Shown here piece after piece: positions 44,453 through 55,703 of a DNA stretch of 64,000 bases. The position numbers and the translations under genes are program-made. The stretch is from positions 124,001-188,000 of the forward strand of contig JALQBC010000003.1 of assembly GCA_023375675.1 (NCBI GenBank). Reading direction: 5' to 3'. Below the pieces are notes generated by a model. That model worked only from the letters and a program-made list of their open reading frames with translations, searched no databases and was not told where the DNA came from. Position 1 is the first letter of the stretch. Every line of letters starts with the position of its first letter. Source of the stretch: Cytospora piceicola (lineage: Eukaryota; Ascomycota; Sordariomycetes; Diaporthales; Cytosporaceae).

Positions 44453-46086
44453 ATGCCTTCAATGGCATCCTCCCTCAAAACACAGCTGTTCCTCCTGGCA
44501 ATAAGCTTCCTCCCGGGAGCTTGGGCTTACTGCGCCGAAGATGAGCCATGTGTGCACATGCAAGTCGTCCACTCGACAAACAAAAGCGTCTTCTCCAAAC
44601 GAGCAGTTGAGATTCAACTAGCCAACCGCTCCGATGTGGCCTACTATGCACAATGTAAGGTTTCACCATCTCAACCAGTCTTGTGTCCGAATATTAACAC
44701 ACAAAACAGTGAATATCGGCACACCAGCCCAGCAAGTCTACGTCCAACTAGACACAGGCTCCTTCGAGCTCTGGGTAAACCCAACCTGCACCAACCTAGA
44801 CTCAACAGACGAAGCATTCTGCAATGCCGCAGGGTCTTACAACACCACGCTGTCCTCAACTGCCCTGGACATGGACTCCCACAAGACCCTCTCCTACGGC
44901 ATTGGCTCGGCAAACGTCTCCTACTTCCAAGACGACATCGCCCTCCCGGGTGCGGCCACCCCCATGACGGGCGTTCAGTTCGGCGTGGCGAAGTCGACCA
45001 CCTCCGAGTTCTCGGGCATCCTGGGCATCGGCTACGGCCTGGACTACACGACCAAATACCGCAACTTCGTCGACGAGCTGGCGCACCAGAACCAGACGAG
45101 GGTCAAGGCCTTCAGCGTCGCCCTCGGGAGCAAGGACGAGCAGGAGGGCGTGCTCGTGTTCGGCGGCGTCGACACGTCCAAGTTCGCGGGCCGCCTGGCC
45201 AGCCTGCCCATCGTTCCCGCTGCCGACAGCCCTGACGGTGTCGCGCGGTACTGGGTCTCGATGACCAACATGAGCCTGACGCCGCCGAGCGGGCAGACAA
45301 AGACGTATATGAACAGCAGTATGGACGTCTTCCTTGATACCGGGTCGACCCTCACGTTGCTCCCGCAGGAAGTGTGTGACCAGCTGGGCGCGGACTTCGG
45401 CGCGGACGGGGTGGACTCGAGCGGATACTATTCCGTCGACTGCAGCCTTGCGGACATTGATGGCAGCGTGGGCTTTGGGTTCAACGGTGTCACCATCGAG
45501 GTGCCTTACTCCGAGTTCATCCGCAAGGAAGGCGAGGACAGCTGTGTGTTGGGTATCACGCCTAGTGACACTTTCACCCTGCTGGGAGATACCTTCATGC
45601 GGTCCGCTTATGGTAAGTTCTGACACTACAGACCCGTCGAGTTCCAAGACAAGTTGATTGGTCCTGTGCTAACTCCGAATCCCAGCCGTCTTCGACCTCG
45701 ATACCAACGCGATCCACATGCAACAATACACCAACTGCGGCTCCACCCCAGCGGCCATCGCCAACACCTCCGTCCTGAGCACGATCGAGGGCAAGTGCAC
45801 CTCCATGACAACGAACAGCAAGGTTGCCGACCTGGAGTCGACATTCGCAGCCGCCTCGACAACAGGCACCGGCAGTCTCGTCACGTCCACCCTGGCGCCG
45901 TCCGCATCGACCGCCAGCTCCATCCCAGCCGCTGCCTCGGGAGCAAACTGGAGCCCATCGGGCTCTTCGAGTTCTTCCAGCTCTTCTTCTGCCTCGTCGT
46001 CTTCAGCGGCAGCAAACGCCGTTGTGAGGAGCAAGAGCTCACCTGCGGCGTTGGTCGTGGCCATGGTGGTGTTGGCGCTGATGTAA
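44453..46086 (+). CDS. Yapsin-like GPI-anchored aspartyl protease, 501 aa
   Basis: CDS is join(44453..44654, 44710..45612, 45686..46086); junctions give YYAQ-LNIGTP and FMRSAY-AVFDLDTN, both classic for the family. A signal peptide (QLFLLAISFLPGAWA) is followed by a short propeptide with a Lys-Arg pair (residues 49-50). The pepsin-type (A1) domain has both catalytic aspartates: D82 in LDTGSFELWV and D277 in FLDTGSTLTLL. The tail (about 415-485) is Ser/Ala-rich, with a serine run, and ends in a hydrophobic segment (ALVVAMVVLALM), the pattern of a GPI-attachment signal. By family knowledge these enzymes process proteins at the cell surface or wall. An alternative start is the in-frame ATG at 44462. 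Confidence 0.9.
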
Positions 46087-47822
46087 GAGTTGGGATTCTG
46101 ATTGTACATACTATATATCATGGCATGTGTGTGTATATAGAACGGGTCTTCTTATGTAAGTGCAACGACGAACAAGCATATTGGGGCTGACTGTATATGG
46201 AGGAGCTGGAACGAGCATTGTTGAACTTCAAGGTTTGAGGGTGTGTAGTCTTCTTAGATATCACAACCCGAGTCTTGCATAGGTGGATGGCGCTGCATAT
46301 AGAACGACAGACTAGACAGGCGTATTATCAAGGCCTCTTGACTCCTAGTTTCAAGCGTTTCAAGACTTCAGGGCTTTCCTTGTAGGGCAACATTGACTGA
46401 CTGTGACGAAGAGGATTAACGCATAAAACACTAGAAGGCGGTCATAGAAACCACGGAGTCATACTAGGCAACGTCTGACTTCGACATTTTATGAGATATA
46501 TGAACTCCCACAGCCGCGTCCAGGCTTCCCTAGTCCTTAAGAGTTACCAACTCGTACCGGCAGAGCGCAAACCATCTCAAGACAAAACAAAAACAAAACC
46601 ACACAACCACACAACATATCATCATAGACTTGAGACAGACTTGACACCTTAAGCACTAAACCCAAATGGCAATGCAATTCCCATTCTACGAACGGTCTCG
46701 ACGCCGTCACCGGGGGAGGAGGAGGAGTAACACACTCCAGTTGCCCATCTTCCCAATGTGGCCTCAATATCCACCTTCACCTCCTAGGCGCCCGCGGCGG
46801 AGGACTCGGAGTTGGTATGTTGGTCCCCGGACGATTGATTTCGACTATGGTGGTGGACGTATCAATTCCTATAGAATTTAAATAAATTTGTTCTGTTTTG
46901 TTAAGAGTATTCGTGCCCCGAGTCTTTGCAAGTGTAATGATTGATCATGCTCCAACTGAAGTACAAGTCTTCCAAGGAGGAATGAAAGTCCAACGTCTCT
47001 TGAAAACAATGCCAGTATTCGGAAGGGGGCCCTCCAATTCTGAGACATGAAAGAATTCGTTAGCCGAGAAGCTACGGAATTGAAGGATAGGATAGCTATG
47101 AATGACAACGTTAGCGAAGGTGAGAGGTTGTGTAAAATAATGTAGCCTTCAGATGGTTTGGCTGTCCGTGGGATGTGACTTTATCGATTTCGTATCACAA
47201 ACTAATCGAGGTTCGAGCAGATCCAACATTCAAAATTTCTTTCATCATCCATCCCCAGCAGTGACACAAAAATCTCTCCCTGGAAAGTGCCGGACTTACG
47301 GACTTATGTTGTACAACGAACCAACCTTCTTCCTACTTAGGTACGCAGAAACTTGTCTAAAACAACTCACCAGACAAGTCACGGAATCCTGCTACGTTTC
47401 CGGCTCTTCACTGCAAGACTGCCTCAAGGAAGTGGTGCTTGGTGTTGGATTTCCCGGTGGTCCAGGCAGCTATCCTCAGGTCGCTGATACTAAACCTGTT
47501 GGGATTTTCTCACATGCACCTCTTCAACTTCACTCATACGGGCCAGTGGAGTCAACCCATACGCTACACAGCATATAAGCTCTGTACATAAGTAAGGGAG
47601 CGCCACTGATTCATAAAAGCTTCGAAGACCGAATTCTGGCTTGCGTGGGAGTATTCCATTCATGATCTACTGACATCTTCGTAGATTGGGACCATCCAAT
47701 GTAACTATTTGTACCCCACCAATCCAGTTTCAACCTGGGAATATACCCTAGGATACATACCGGCTCGCGCCTGACCCCATCCATGAATTACAGCCGTTTT
47801 GGCGTAACCAGAGAAGGTACTT
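46087..47822. other. Intergenic region with one doubtful small reading frame
   Basis: Apart from the 71-codon frame at 46666-46881, nothing coding is supported. Contains the 3' flanks of the protease gene and of the leftward dehydrogenase gene. Confidence 0.5.
46666..46881 (+). CDS. Possible small Arg/Pro-rich protein, 71 aa
   Basis: An isolated ATG-to-stop frame encodes a very basic, Arg- and Pro-rich peptide (ERSRRRHRGRRRS, PPSPPRRPRRR). It is preceded by an AC-rich, leader-like stretch (AAAACAAAACC...), which is typical of fungal 5' ends. No homologous family recognised. It may be a small nucleic-acid-binding or secreted peptide, or not a gene at all. Confidence 0.25.
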   Translation: MAMQFPFYERSRRRHRGRRRSNTLQLPIFPMWPQYPPSPPRRPRRRTRSWYVGPRTIDFDYGGGRINSYRI

Positions 47823-49180
47823 TCAGGCGGCGTAATCGGCCGGAAGAGGGGGAGGTGGGGGCAGCAACATTCCTGCGTCAATAGGCAAAGCAGCGCCATT
47901 GATGAAGCTGGCAGAAGGGCTAGAAAGGAAAATGATGGAGTCGGCCACTTCATCTGGAGTGGCTGCCCGCTTCAAAGGGGTCATGGTGGAAATGGCGTGC
48001 CCAATCAGTGGGTTGACCTTGACACAGTCTTGCACCACTGCAGTAATTGGAGTCAGCGATTTTGAAGATATTGAAGCCAACGATTGGCAAAAGAAAGGAA
48101 TGGAAATGGACACTGTCCAGATGTCCGCTCATAGCTTGTCTCAACCGGCAAGCTATGGACGAGTGTCGAGAGGAAGTGCGATGGTTCATAGATCCGATAG
48201 ACATTTTCTGGAAAAGAACCCTGGGGCAAGAATTGGTATCAAAATATGCTTACTGGGCGTGTCTACCCAGCCCGGGCAAACGGCGTTGACGCGAATATTG
48301 CTCTGCAGAGCCAGGGAGTCGATGGCTGTTAAAGTGTGTTTCTCAGCTGCTGGGGCTTCCTATGATATATTCGGGGGTTGGCAAAGGCTTACCGGCCGAC
48401 TTCATAATGCCAAGGATAGCGTGCTTTCCCGTCGTGTAGGAGATCATGCCCGGCGCGCCAAAGTGAGACTGCGTAGAGCCGAGGAGAACGATGGAACCTC
48501 TGCCGAGGGTGCGAGTACCATAACGGCCGGTGTATGAAAGGGGTTCCTGCTGGGCCATCGCACCCGTGAGAGCTCGGACGAAATAGACAGCACCCTTGAT
48601 GTTAACATCGACCATCTTGGAGAACAGATCAACATCGAGGAAGGGGGTGAAGGCCTTGTATCCGTCCAAGTCAATCTGCAATTGCCAAAGTCAGCACCCA
48701 TTAGATTACTTACCCTAGGGTAGGTATTTGTGATTCACTGAAGTTCACAATCATCAATGTTCTACCTGGGCAAGGCTGATACTCACCCCAGCGCTGTTGA
48801 CAGCGTAGTCAATCCGGCCAAATTCCTTGACCGTTGTTGTGACGAGATTCTGTACACTCTGTTCATCACCTATATCAAACTTGATAACAAGGGCTTGGTA
48901 ATCAGAGCGCCTAGCAACAGTCTTGCTCTCTTCGGCAACTTTCTGAGCGGCTTCATGATTGATGTCCGCGAAGACGACACCCTTTGCCCCAGCTTCCGCA
49001 TACGCGAGCGCGGTTTCTTTTCCGATTCCGGATGCGGCCTTTGGATGAATGCGTGAGTAGAGAGGCACAACAAGGAGCATGCTTCACTGTTGGAATCGAG
49101 TGAGGATATGGGCAAGGTTGGTATTAGCTTACTCCGGTCACCAAGGCGATGCCTCCGTCTAAGATCAACTTGGAAGCCAT
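47823..49180 (-). CDS. Classical short-chain dehydrogenase/reductase, 297 aa
   Basis: CDS is complement(47823..48037, 48254..48349, 48393..48675, 48787..49038, 49133..49180). Five exons join in phase; intron 4 is long for this window (216 nt). The NAD(P)-binding glycine motif is split by intron 1 and reads TGAASGIG. NSAG is at the end of exon 2. The catalytic residues are S167 (LLGSTQS), Y180 and K184 (YTTGK). NAVCPGWVDTPM and the FINGAALPIDAG end are also typical. The cofactor preference and substrate cannot be told. The acceptor of exon 4 is CAGCAG, so a form one residue shorter is possible. It is divergently transcribed from an MFS exporter 644 bp away, suggesting a shared promoter. Confidence 0.9.
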
Positions 49181-49824
49181 TTTAATGGGATCAGTTTCCG
49201 TCTGTTGGGATAGGTTGATGTCTGAAGAGCGAGAAGCTTGTCTGCCCAGAGAAAATGAGATGGGTGTTCGTAGGGCGTGGCCTGTTTTAACATTGTTGCG
49301 GTCTCTGTTGGTCCGCGGCATTGCATTCGGTGCTCCGCAGTGCACAGCGAGAAAGAGCTGATGCGCATCTAGTCTAGACCCAACAGTCCAGTCTCGACCC
49401 TTTCAACTCGCTGAAAGTGATGCGACTGTTGGTTCGAATTTGCCTTCTTGCATATATCACTCCACCTGGGCGCCATTTGCTGCACAATGAATCGTTCGGG
49501 CGTCGCATCCCAAATTTCCGGGAGAAAGTCCTGCCTTTTGCTTTCAAACCAACATCCAATCCTCCTCGGGATGACCCTTCTTGGCATGGTCGTCTTGGAT
49601 CCTTGTAAGATGTCCCTAGAGTCCGATTGTTCTCGACTGTGCAAAGCTTGGTTTGAGTCCAGTCCTGGCCATCATCACCGAGCTTTAACCGCCTCTCCCC
49701 CCAACACCACGATCCCTCGGATACTCACCAACCGCGGCTGACTGTTCATTGTGCATATTCTACTGTTGTTGTTATTGCGTCCATTAACCTACCACCATTG
49801 CGGTCGTTGCTTTGTTCTTCGTTA
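49181..49824. promoter_or_regulatory. Divergent promoter between dehydrogenase and MFS genes
   Basis: The two start codons face away from each other across 644 bp without another gene. This arrangement often goes with co-regulation in fungi. I could not identify a specific operator. Confidence 0.45.
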
Positions 49825-52000
49825 ATGCAGCATTCTCCCGACATGATGACTAGCTCAGCGTCCAAGGAAGAGAAAAGCGACCACCGGGTCACAGCTGACC
49901 CTGTTTCGGTCCTAGGAATGGACGTAGGGGCCACAAGCGCCGAGTACGAGAGCAGACAGTCGTATCTCCAAGGCGCAAGACTCCGTTTTACCACCGCAGC
50001 GTATGTGCACTCGATCGCTTTCCGTGACTGATTATCATAACATCTCATTCCTTTGCAGTATCTGCATGGTCCTTTTCCTTTCCAATCTCGAGATTCCGGT
50101 TGTCACAACTGCTCTGGTGGGTATCTCGGATGATCTTGGAGGATTCAGAAAGGCAAGCTGGGTGACGACTTCATACCTGCTTGGATATGCCGGTAATTTC
50201 ATCTCTTCTGCCACAATGCTCAAAAGATTGCTGAACTTCGTTGCAGCATTCATCATCATTTTCGCCAAGATCAGTGATGTCTTCGGCAGAAAGTCCATGC
50301 TGCTCTTAACAACAGTGGCATTTTGTATCTTCTCTGGTGCATGTGGAGCGGCTCAATCAATGGATCAACTGTGCGTTTCATCTTGGCTCACCTTTCTTCA
50401 GTTGAACTGAGAATTGACACAAAACTAGCATAATTTTCCGTGCCTTTCAGGGACTGGGAGGTTCGGGAGACTTCGCGTTGTGCTCGGTCATCATTTTGGA
50501 CCTCGTACCCTCACACAAGTATGCAGAGTATAGCAGCAACATATCCATCGTATACGCAATCTCATTATGCGTCGGCCCAATCATCGGCGGGGCGATCACC
50601 GAGAACTCGAGGTGGAGGTGGATATTCCTGATGAAGTAAGTGTGCCTGTACCGATAGAGCCAACAAAGTCTGAGCGTAGAGACGCGTGAAGCTAATTCCC
50701 GAGTTGCCGTATAGCGTACCCGCCGCTGCCTTGACTGCAGTTGTCCTTGTCTTTAGCATGCCAAACGGATTTCCATTCCATCATTGGCCCCGACAGGATA
50801 GGCCTAATTCGAAGAGCATCTTCTCCCGGGAGTCCATCAAACGATTGGACTTTGTCGGCACGGCTTTGCTACTCGTATCAAACGTGCTGCTTGTTGCAGC
50901 ATTGGAACAAGCCGGGGTGGCTTATCCCTGGAAGTCTGCCTTTGTACGTTGTGTCGACCTATTGCTTTCTCCTTTCCTGTGGACATCAAGTTTCCCAAAT
51001 CAATACAGGCCTTCTCATGGAGCATTTAATGACGCTTATCTCTTTTCCCCGGACAGGTTATTACTTCGCTTGTTATCTCTGGTTTAAGCTGGATTGCCTT
51101 TTTTCTCTGGGAACGGTATATAACGCTGCAGGGAAAGTCTCAAGAGCCTGTTTTCCCTTGGCGGTTTGCACAAAGCCGTGTTTTCATGGGTGTGCTGCTG
51201 TAAGTTGACAAAAGTTCATGATCAATATTGCCAAATCGCTGAATATTGACACCAAATCACTTGCAGCTGCTCTATTTTTCTTGGTGCTCCCTGGATCTGT
51301 GCGATGTTCCAGCTTCCCCAACGGTTTCAAATTGTCAATGGCTTGTCTCCGATCCAAGCCGGTGTCCGTTTTATCCCATTCAGCCTGGCCGCCCCGTTCG
51401 GATCGGTGGTGACTGCAATACTGGCAAAGTCTGTCAGACTACCTCTTGTCTATATGATCCTCTTTGCGGCAGTGCTTCAAGTCGTGGGGTTCTCTCTACT
51501 GTCCACCCTGCCCACTTCTCACGCAGTAACCCCGGCCCAATATGGCTACCAAGTCATCGCCGGTTTTGGTTGCGGTATAAATATCTCATTATTGGTTCTT
51601 ATCACACCGTTTTGTGTTCAAGAACGAGACAAAGGTATGCACATCTATATATTCTAGCCTCCTTAGGATCGAACTGTCTAACACCCTCTTATCAGCTGTG
51701 GCTATGGGCTCTGTAGCACAATATCGCATTCTCGGGTCGGCCATCGGTCTGGCTATTGTTACTGCAGCCTTCAATGGTCTTGTGAGGGGCAAACTTGAAG
51801 ATATCCTCCCATCTGGTCAAGTTGACGATCTTTTGCGATCTCCAGCCGCCGTTAAGGTATTTGCAAATGATCTCCAGCCGATGATTTTAGCAGCCTTTGG
51901 AGAAGGCTATAATTTGCAACTCAAGATTCTGGCTGGGTTGGCGGCTTTACAGATACCATCTGCACTTTTGATCTGGAAAAGGCAGCAGATTGTTGCATAG
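49825..52000 (+). CDS. MFS multidrug/metabolite exporter (DHA2-like, about 14 TM), 561 aa
   Basis: CDS is join(49825..50000, 50059..50192, 50247..50370, 50429..50635, 50715..50943, 51057..51199, 51267..51634, 51696..52000). The eight exons are in phase, each with GT..AG ends. The N-terminal 60 residues are hydrophilic. The first helix contains ICMVLFLSNLEIPVVTTAL. Motif A reads KISDVFGRKSM and the antiporter motif C region reads CVGPIIGGAI. Helices continue to the C-terminal LAALQIPSALLIWKRQQ. Length and helix count fit the 14-helix DHA2 drug:H+ antiporters, which export toxins, drugs or secondary metabolites at the plasma membrane by proton exchange. The divergent dehydrogenase next door suggests joint handling of one compound, but no biosynthetic backbone gene is in the window. 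Confidence 0.88.
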
Positions 52001-52793
52001 TCAAGGCGAAGGGGCGGCAAATTCCCCCACCGCTTTGAGGGCGCCCGCTCACCACTTGCAATTCGTTGTTGAGAGGGCTCTTCATAACAGAGCAATGAAA
52101 GTGATAGGGACCAGAGTGAAGTGATCCCTCGGGCTTTGCTTGTGGCTCAGAGGAAGACATAGAGGATCACAGATTTCATCAAGCAACTTTAGATGTACTA
52201 TCGTAATGAAACTGGTTGATCTAATTTGGAAGAAGACTCAGATGAGATATGAGATGCTGTTGGGTTCCTGCTCCTCACAGCCTTGCGTACTTCTTGTTTT
52301 CTGACATATATGCCGTCGGACTGGAGGGCGGGCCCCCTGGGAAACCAGGGGAGAGCACTCATTCAACAATATACCAGCATTGTAAGACCTTTAGGCTTTA
52401 CTTATAGTTCAAACAAAGACGGTCTTACACGCTATTGACGAATGTGACTCGGGGGTTATTATCCTAGTGTAGTTCAAGAATCTTGCCTGACAAGATATAC
52501 TTATTGTGGCTAACCTCCCATATCAAGACTTGAGTCTGACACGATAAAGTATATTTCCCTTATGGTCATATAATCCTCTGTACAAAAAAATAAATGGTTA
52601 TACTATAAAGATATGGGGTATATGTATATGAACAAATAAAAACAGGCGGTGGTATCGTTCCCTTTCCACCCTGGGTCCCGCCATGCAGTCCTCTCCACCC
52701 CCTCGACAGTCGACAGAGTCCCGCTTCACACATCTCTTCATACACTAGTCAAGACAAACACCCAAGGACGGAGGCACAGCCTTGCCGACCTTC
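52001..52793. other. Convergent intergenic region
   Basis: Lies between the stop of the rightward MFS gene and the stop of the leftward DUF8035-like gene and should contain both 3' ends. No gene seen. Confidence 0.5.
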
Positions 52794-55703
52794 CTAGTAC
52801 CCAGCGGCGGCTTCAGTCAGGACACTGAGGAGCGACGCGGCCGCGCCCCCAATCCCCACGGCGCCGAGCGTCTCCCCCCAGACGCTCTTCTTGGCCCTGC
52901 GCCTGTCGCGCGCATCGTCGCGGTCCCGGTCACGATGGCTGCGGGAGTTGGACGAGTGGTGGTCACCACGGTCGCGTTCGCCGCGCTCGCGATGCCTGTC
53001 CCGCTCCCGCTCCCGCTCCTTCTCGCGCTCCTTGTCTCCGCGGTCCCTCTCCTTATCCCTAATATCCCTATCCTTGTCCCTCTCCCTCTCCCTCTCACCA
53101 CGATCATGATCCCTATCCCGCCTCCGGCGATCAGGCTCCCTCCCCTTCTCCCTCTCCTTCTCCGCCCTCCGCCGCTCCCTGCGCTCCCTCGTCTCCTTCT
53201 CCCTCCCCAGCTCGCCGGGCGAGACCTCCCTCGGCGCGCCGTCCTCGAACCGGACGTGGTTCTCGTTCCGGTTCTTGAGGATCGGCTTGGGCGGGACCGT
53301 CGCCGTCGGCGAGGTCCTGTCCACGATGACGGGGTAGGCCTTGCCGTGGCCCCTGCGGCCCTCCCTGTCCTCGGCCTCGGGCTCCTCCTGGAGCGCGGAG
53401 CTGGCCGAGTCCCTCCTGGCGCCCCGCCGCTGGCGATACCTCCGCGGGATGTACTTGTCCGTCGACGCCCCGGAGCGCTCGCGCGAGTCCGAGTCCGACG
53501 TGTCCGACTCGTCCCAGATGACATCCTCCGACTCCGTGTCCGACTCCGTGTCGGAGTGGCGGCGAGGCGGTCTCTTCCCGCTCGCGCCGCGCTTCTCCTC
53601 GTCGTGGTGGGCAGGCCTGTGCTTGGCATCCGTGTACGCACCGCCTCTCCATGCCCGCACCTCGGCCGACTTTCTGGCGTACTCCGATATCTCGTCCTTG
53701 GTCAGGACGCCCAGGACAAAGACAAAGTCCGGCCTTGCCTCATACCGCACGCCGGCCTTGGTCAGGACTTCCGGCGACACCAGGGCACGCCTGATGCGGG
53801 TCCACTTCGCGTCAAGAGGGATCTCCGAGCCCTTGCTGTCCGGCGCGAGGCGGGAGTACCTCTGCTGTCCGGCCGCGGAGGCCGGCGGGGCGAGGCCAGG
53901 CTGGGCAGCCGCCGCTGACGAGGGGACGGGGACCGGTGCGGCGTCCTGTGTGCTCAAAGCTGCATAGGGGGGCGGCGGCGGCATGTAGCGTCCGCTCGGC
54001 GAAGTGCCTGGGGAGACGCCGTAGTTCGGTGGTATCATGGCGGGCGTGAGGTGCAGTCCGCCAACGCGAGCAGCGAGGTTGTCAGCAACATGTTGGTCGA
54101 GGTCCATGATATCCCTCGTGGATATGAGAGCCAGCTGCTGCGAGTCCGTCGAGCCTGAGTCAGAAGATGAATCGGACGAGTAGCGCTCGTATGACATCTG
54201 CACAGGCATGTTTGCTGGCGGCGGGGGCGGGCCACGTTGCTGCTGGTTTTGCGGGACATATGAGTTATATCCCGCTGTGGTTGGTGAACGAGCACCATTG
54301 TAGTTGGGTCTCTGGTCTGGTTGGCGTCTTTCGAGCTTGACACTGACCGGAAACTTCTCATTGTCCATGTTGGGCGAGACCATCTCCTTGGGAGAGGTGA
54401 TGTCGCCACGCGAGGATGATGGGTACGAGGCCGGGGTGATCGCCACCGGTGGAGGCAGGGGTGAGGATCCGTACTGCTGCGGTTGGTAAGGAGCATATGC
54501 AGGCACCTCTGGATATGCCACGTATTCCTGAGGTGCATATGCGCTATCGCCGCGACCTTGCGGCGGCCTTTGGTCCAGAAGTCCACGGACTGAAGGTGGG
54601 TTACCATCCAACAGACCGTTCGAGTCCAGCTCACGGATGTAGGCGCGCAGTACCTCTGTGAATATTTGTTAGTGGCCGGTGGCACAGCGTTGATGAGTTC
54701 TGGGACATTTTTGTGTGACACCAACACGTATGAGTGAGGAAAGAAGGAAAAGCTGATCCAAGACATGCATGAGGCCCGTAAGGCAAGAGACAACTGACTG
54801 ACCTTTGTGTTTTCTGAGCACATCGCCAGAGAAACCCTCCTTCACGAGCTCGGCCCAGAACTGCTGCCACATCTCCTCTTCGCTCTCCTCGGCGGAGTCC
54901 CCCGACGCTCTGGCCCTGGCCCTTCGTTGGAACAGGCGCGCAGCTACTATGTCGACCTTGTCCTTGATGGCATTCATCTGCTTGTCATCTGCACGTTCCA
55001 GGTCGACGGGTCGGTGCTGCCTCGTGGGGTTGTGCAGCTGCACCGTGTCTAGGAAGATGTCGATGTTTGTCTTCTGGTTCGCCAACTTGGTCCTGATCAG
55101 GGCGATCATGTCTCTCTCTCGGTCCTCCATCCGCTTGCCGCTGCTATTTCCCCCATCCCTCCGGCCATTCTCGAGATCGTCATGGTCGCCAGGGTATGAC
55201 CCATACTTCTCGAGAATGGTGTCTAGCTGCTTGAGAGTAAAGTCGGTGTCCTCAATTATGGGGGTCAACTGGCGGGCATAGACTGAAGACTCCTGGCCGC
55301 TGGCGTTGAGCAGACTGTCTGGATCTTCTGCCTCGGCGCGCAGGTGCTTCAGGACCGTGTGCAGAGGTCGCACGACGGACGAGATCTCGGCGAAGTCGGC
55401 CCCAGAGATCTTTGCACGGCGGTAGAGGTTCCGCGCAGTGGCGGCGGCGGCGGAAATAGAAGAGACGGAGGAACTGTCTACTGCCATGTCGTGATAACTG
55501 TGGTCATGCGACGGTGTCCGTGGCGGGCTTGTTGCCCTTGGAATATGTTGACGGGCCACTTCAGGCCGATAATGATCCGATTTATGGCTGGATTTCTCGT
55601 GATATTGACCTTCCTGTGTACGTGTGTGCAGGTGCTGGTTGGGATTTTCCATATATTTGGACGGGGCACCCCGAGTTGTATATGTGTGCAGATGACCGGC
55701 CAT
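52794..55703 (-). CDS. Large low-complexity protein with DUF8035-type domain, 920 aa
   Basis: CDS is complement(52794..54655, 54803..55703); the junction gives LRKHK-EVLRAYIREL. Residues about 80-300 are helical (ATARNLYRRAKISGADFAEI, LKQLDTILEKYGSYPG). A Pro/Gln/Tyr-rich middle follows, then a conserved block at about 577-637 (IPLDAKWTRIRRALVSPEVL, ARPDFVFVLGVLTKDEI) that I recognise as the DUF8035 region of fungal proteins. The last 200 residues are dominated by Arg-Asp/Arg-Glu repeats (RDRDHDRGERERERDKDR-like), ending in a short Ala/Gly segment. The function of the family is unknown. The charged RD/RE tract resembles those of splicing and nuclear-condensate proteins, but that is only analogy. 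An internal start at 55487 is possible. Confidence 0.75.

Noticed and set aside
44856..45647. 263-codon minus-strand frame opposite the aspartyl protease
   Set aside because: Shadow of the GC-rich protease exon; no motifs and runs across a splice junction.
49425..49445. GGTTCGAAT sequences resembling a tRNA B box (also near 39748)
   Set aside because: Flanking bases do not form a T-arm stem, and no A box or acceptor stem is present.
52782..53918. 378-codon plus-strand frame rich in Leu, Pro and Arg
   Set aside because: Antisense of the Arg-Asp-rich low-complexity region, which creates long open frames on both strands.
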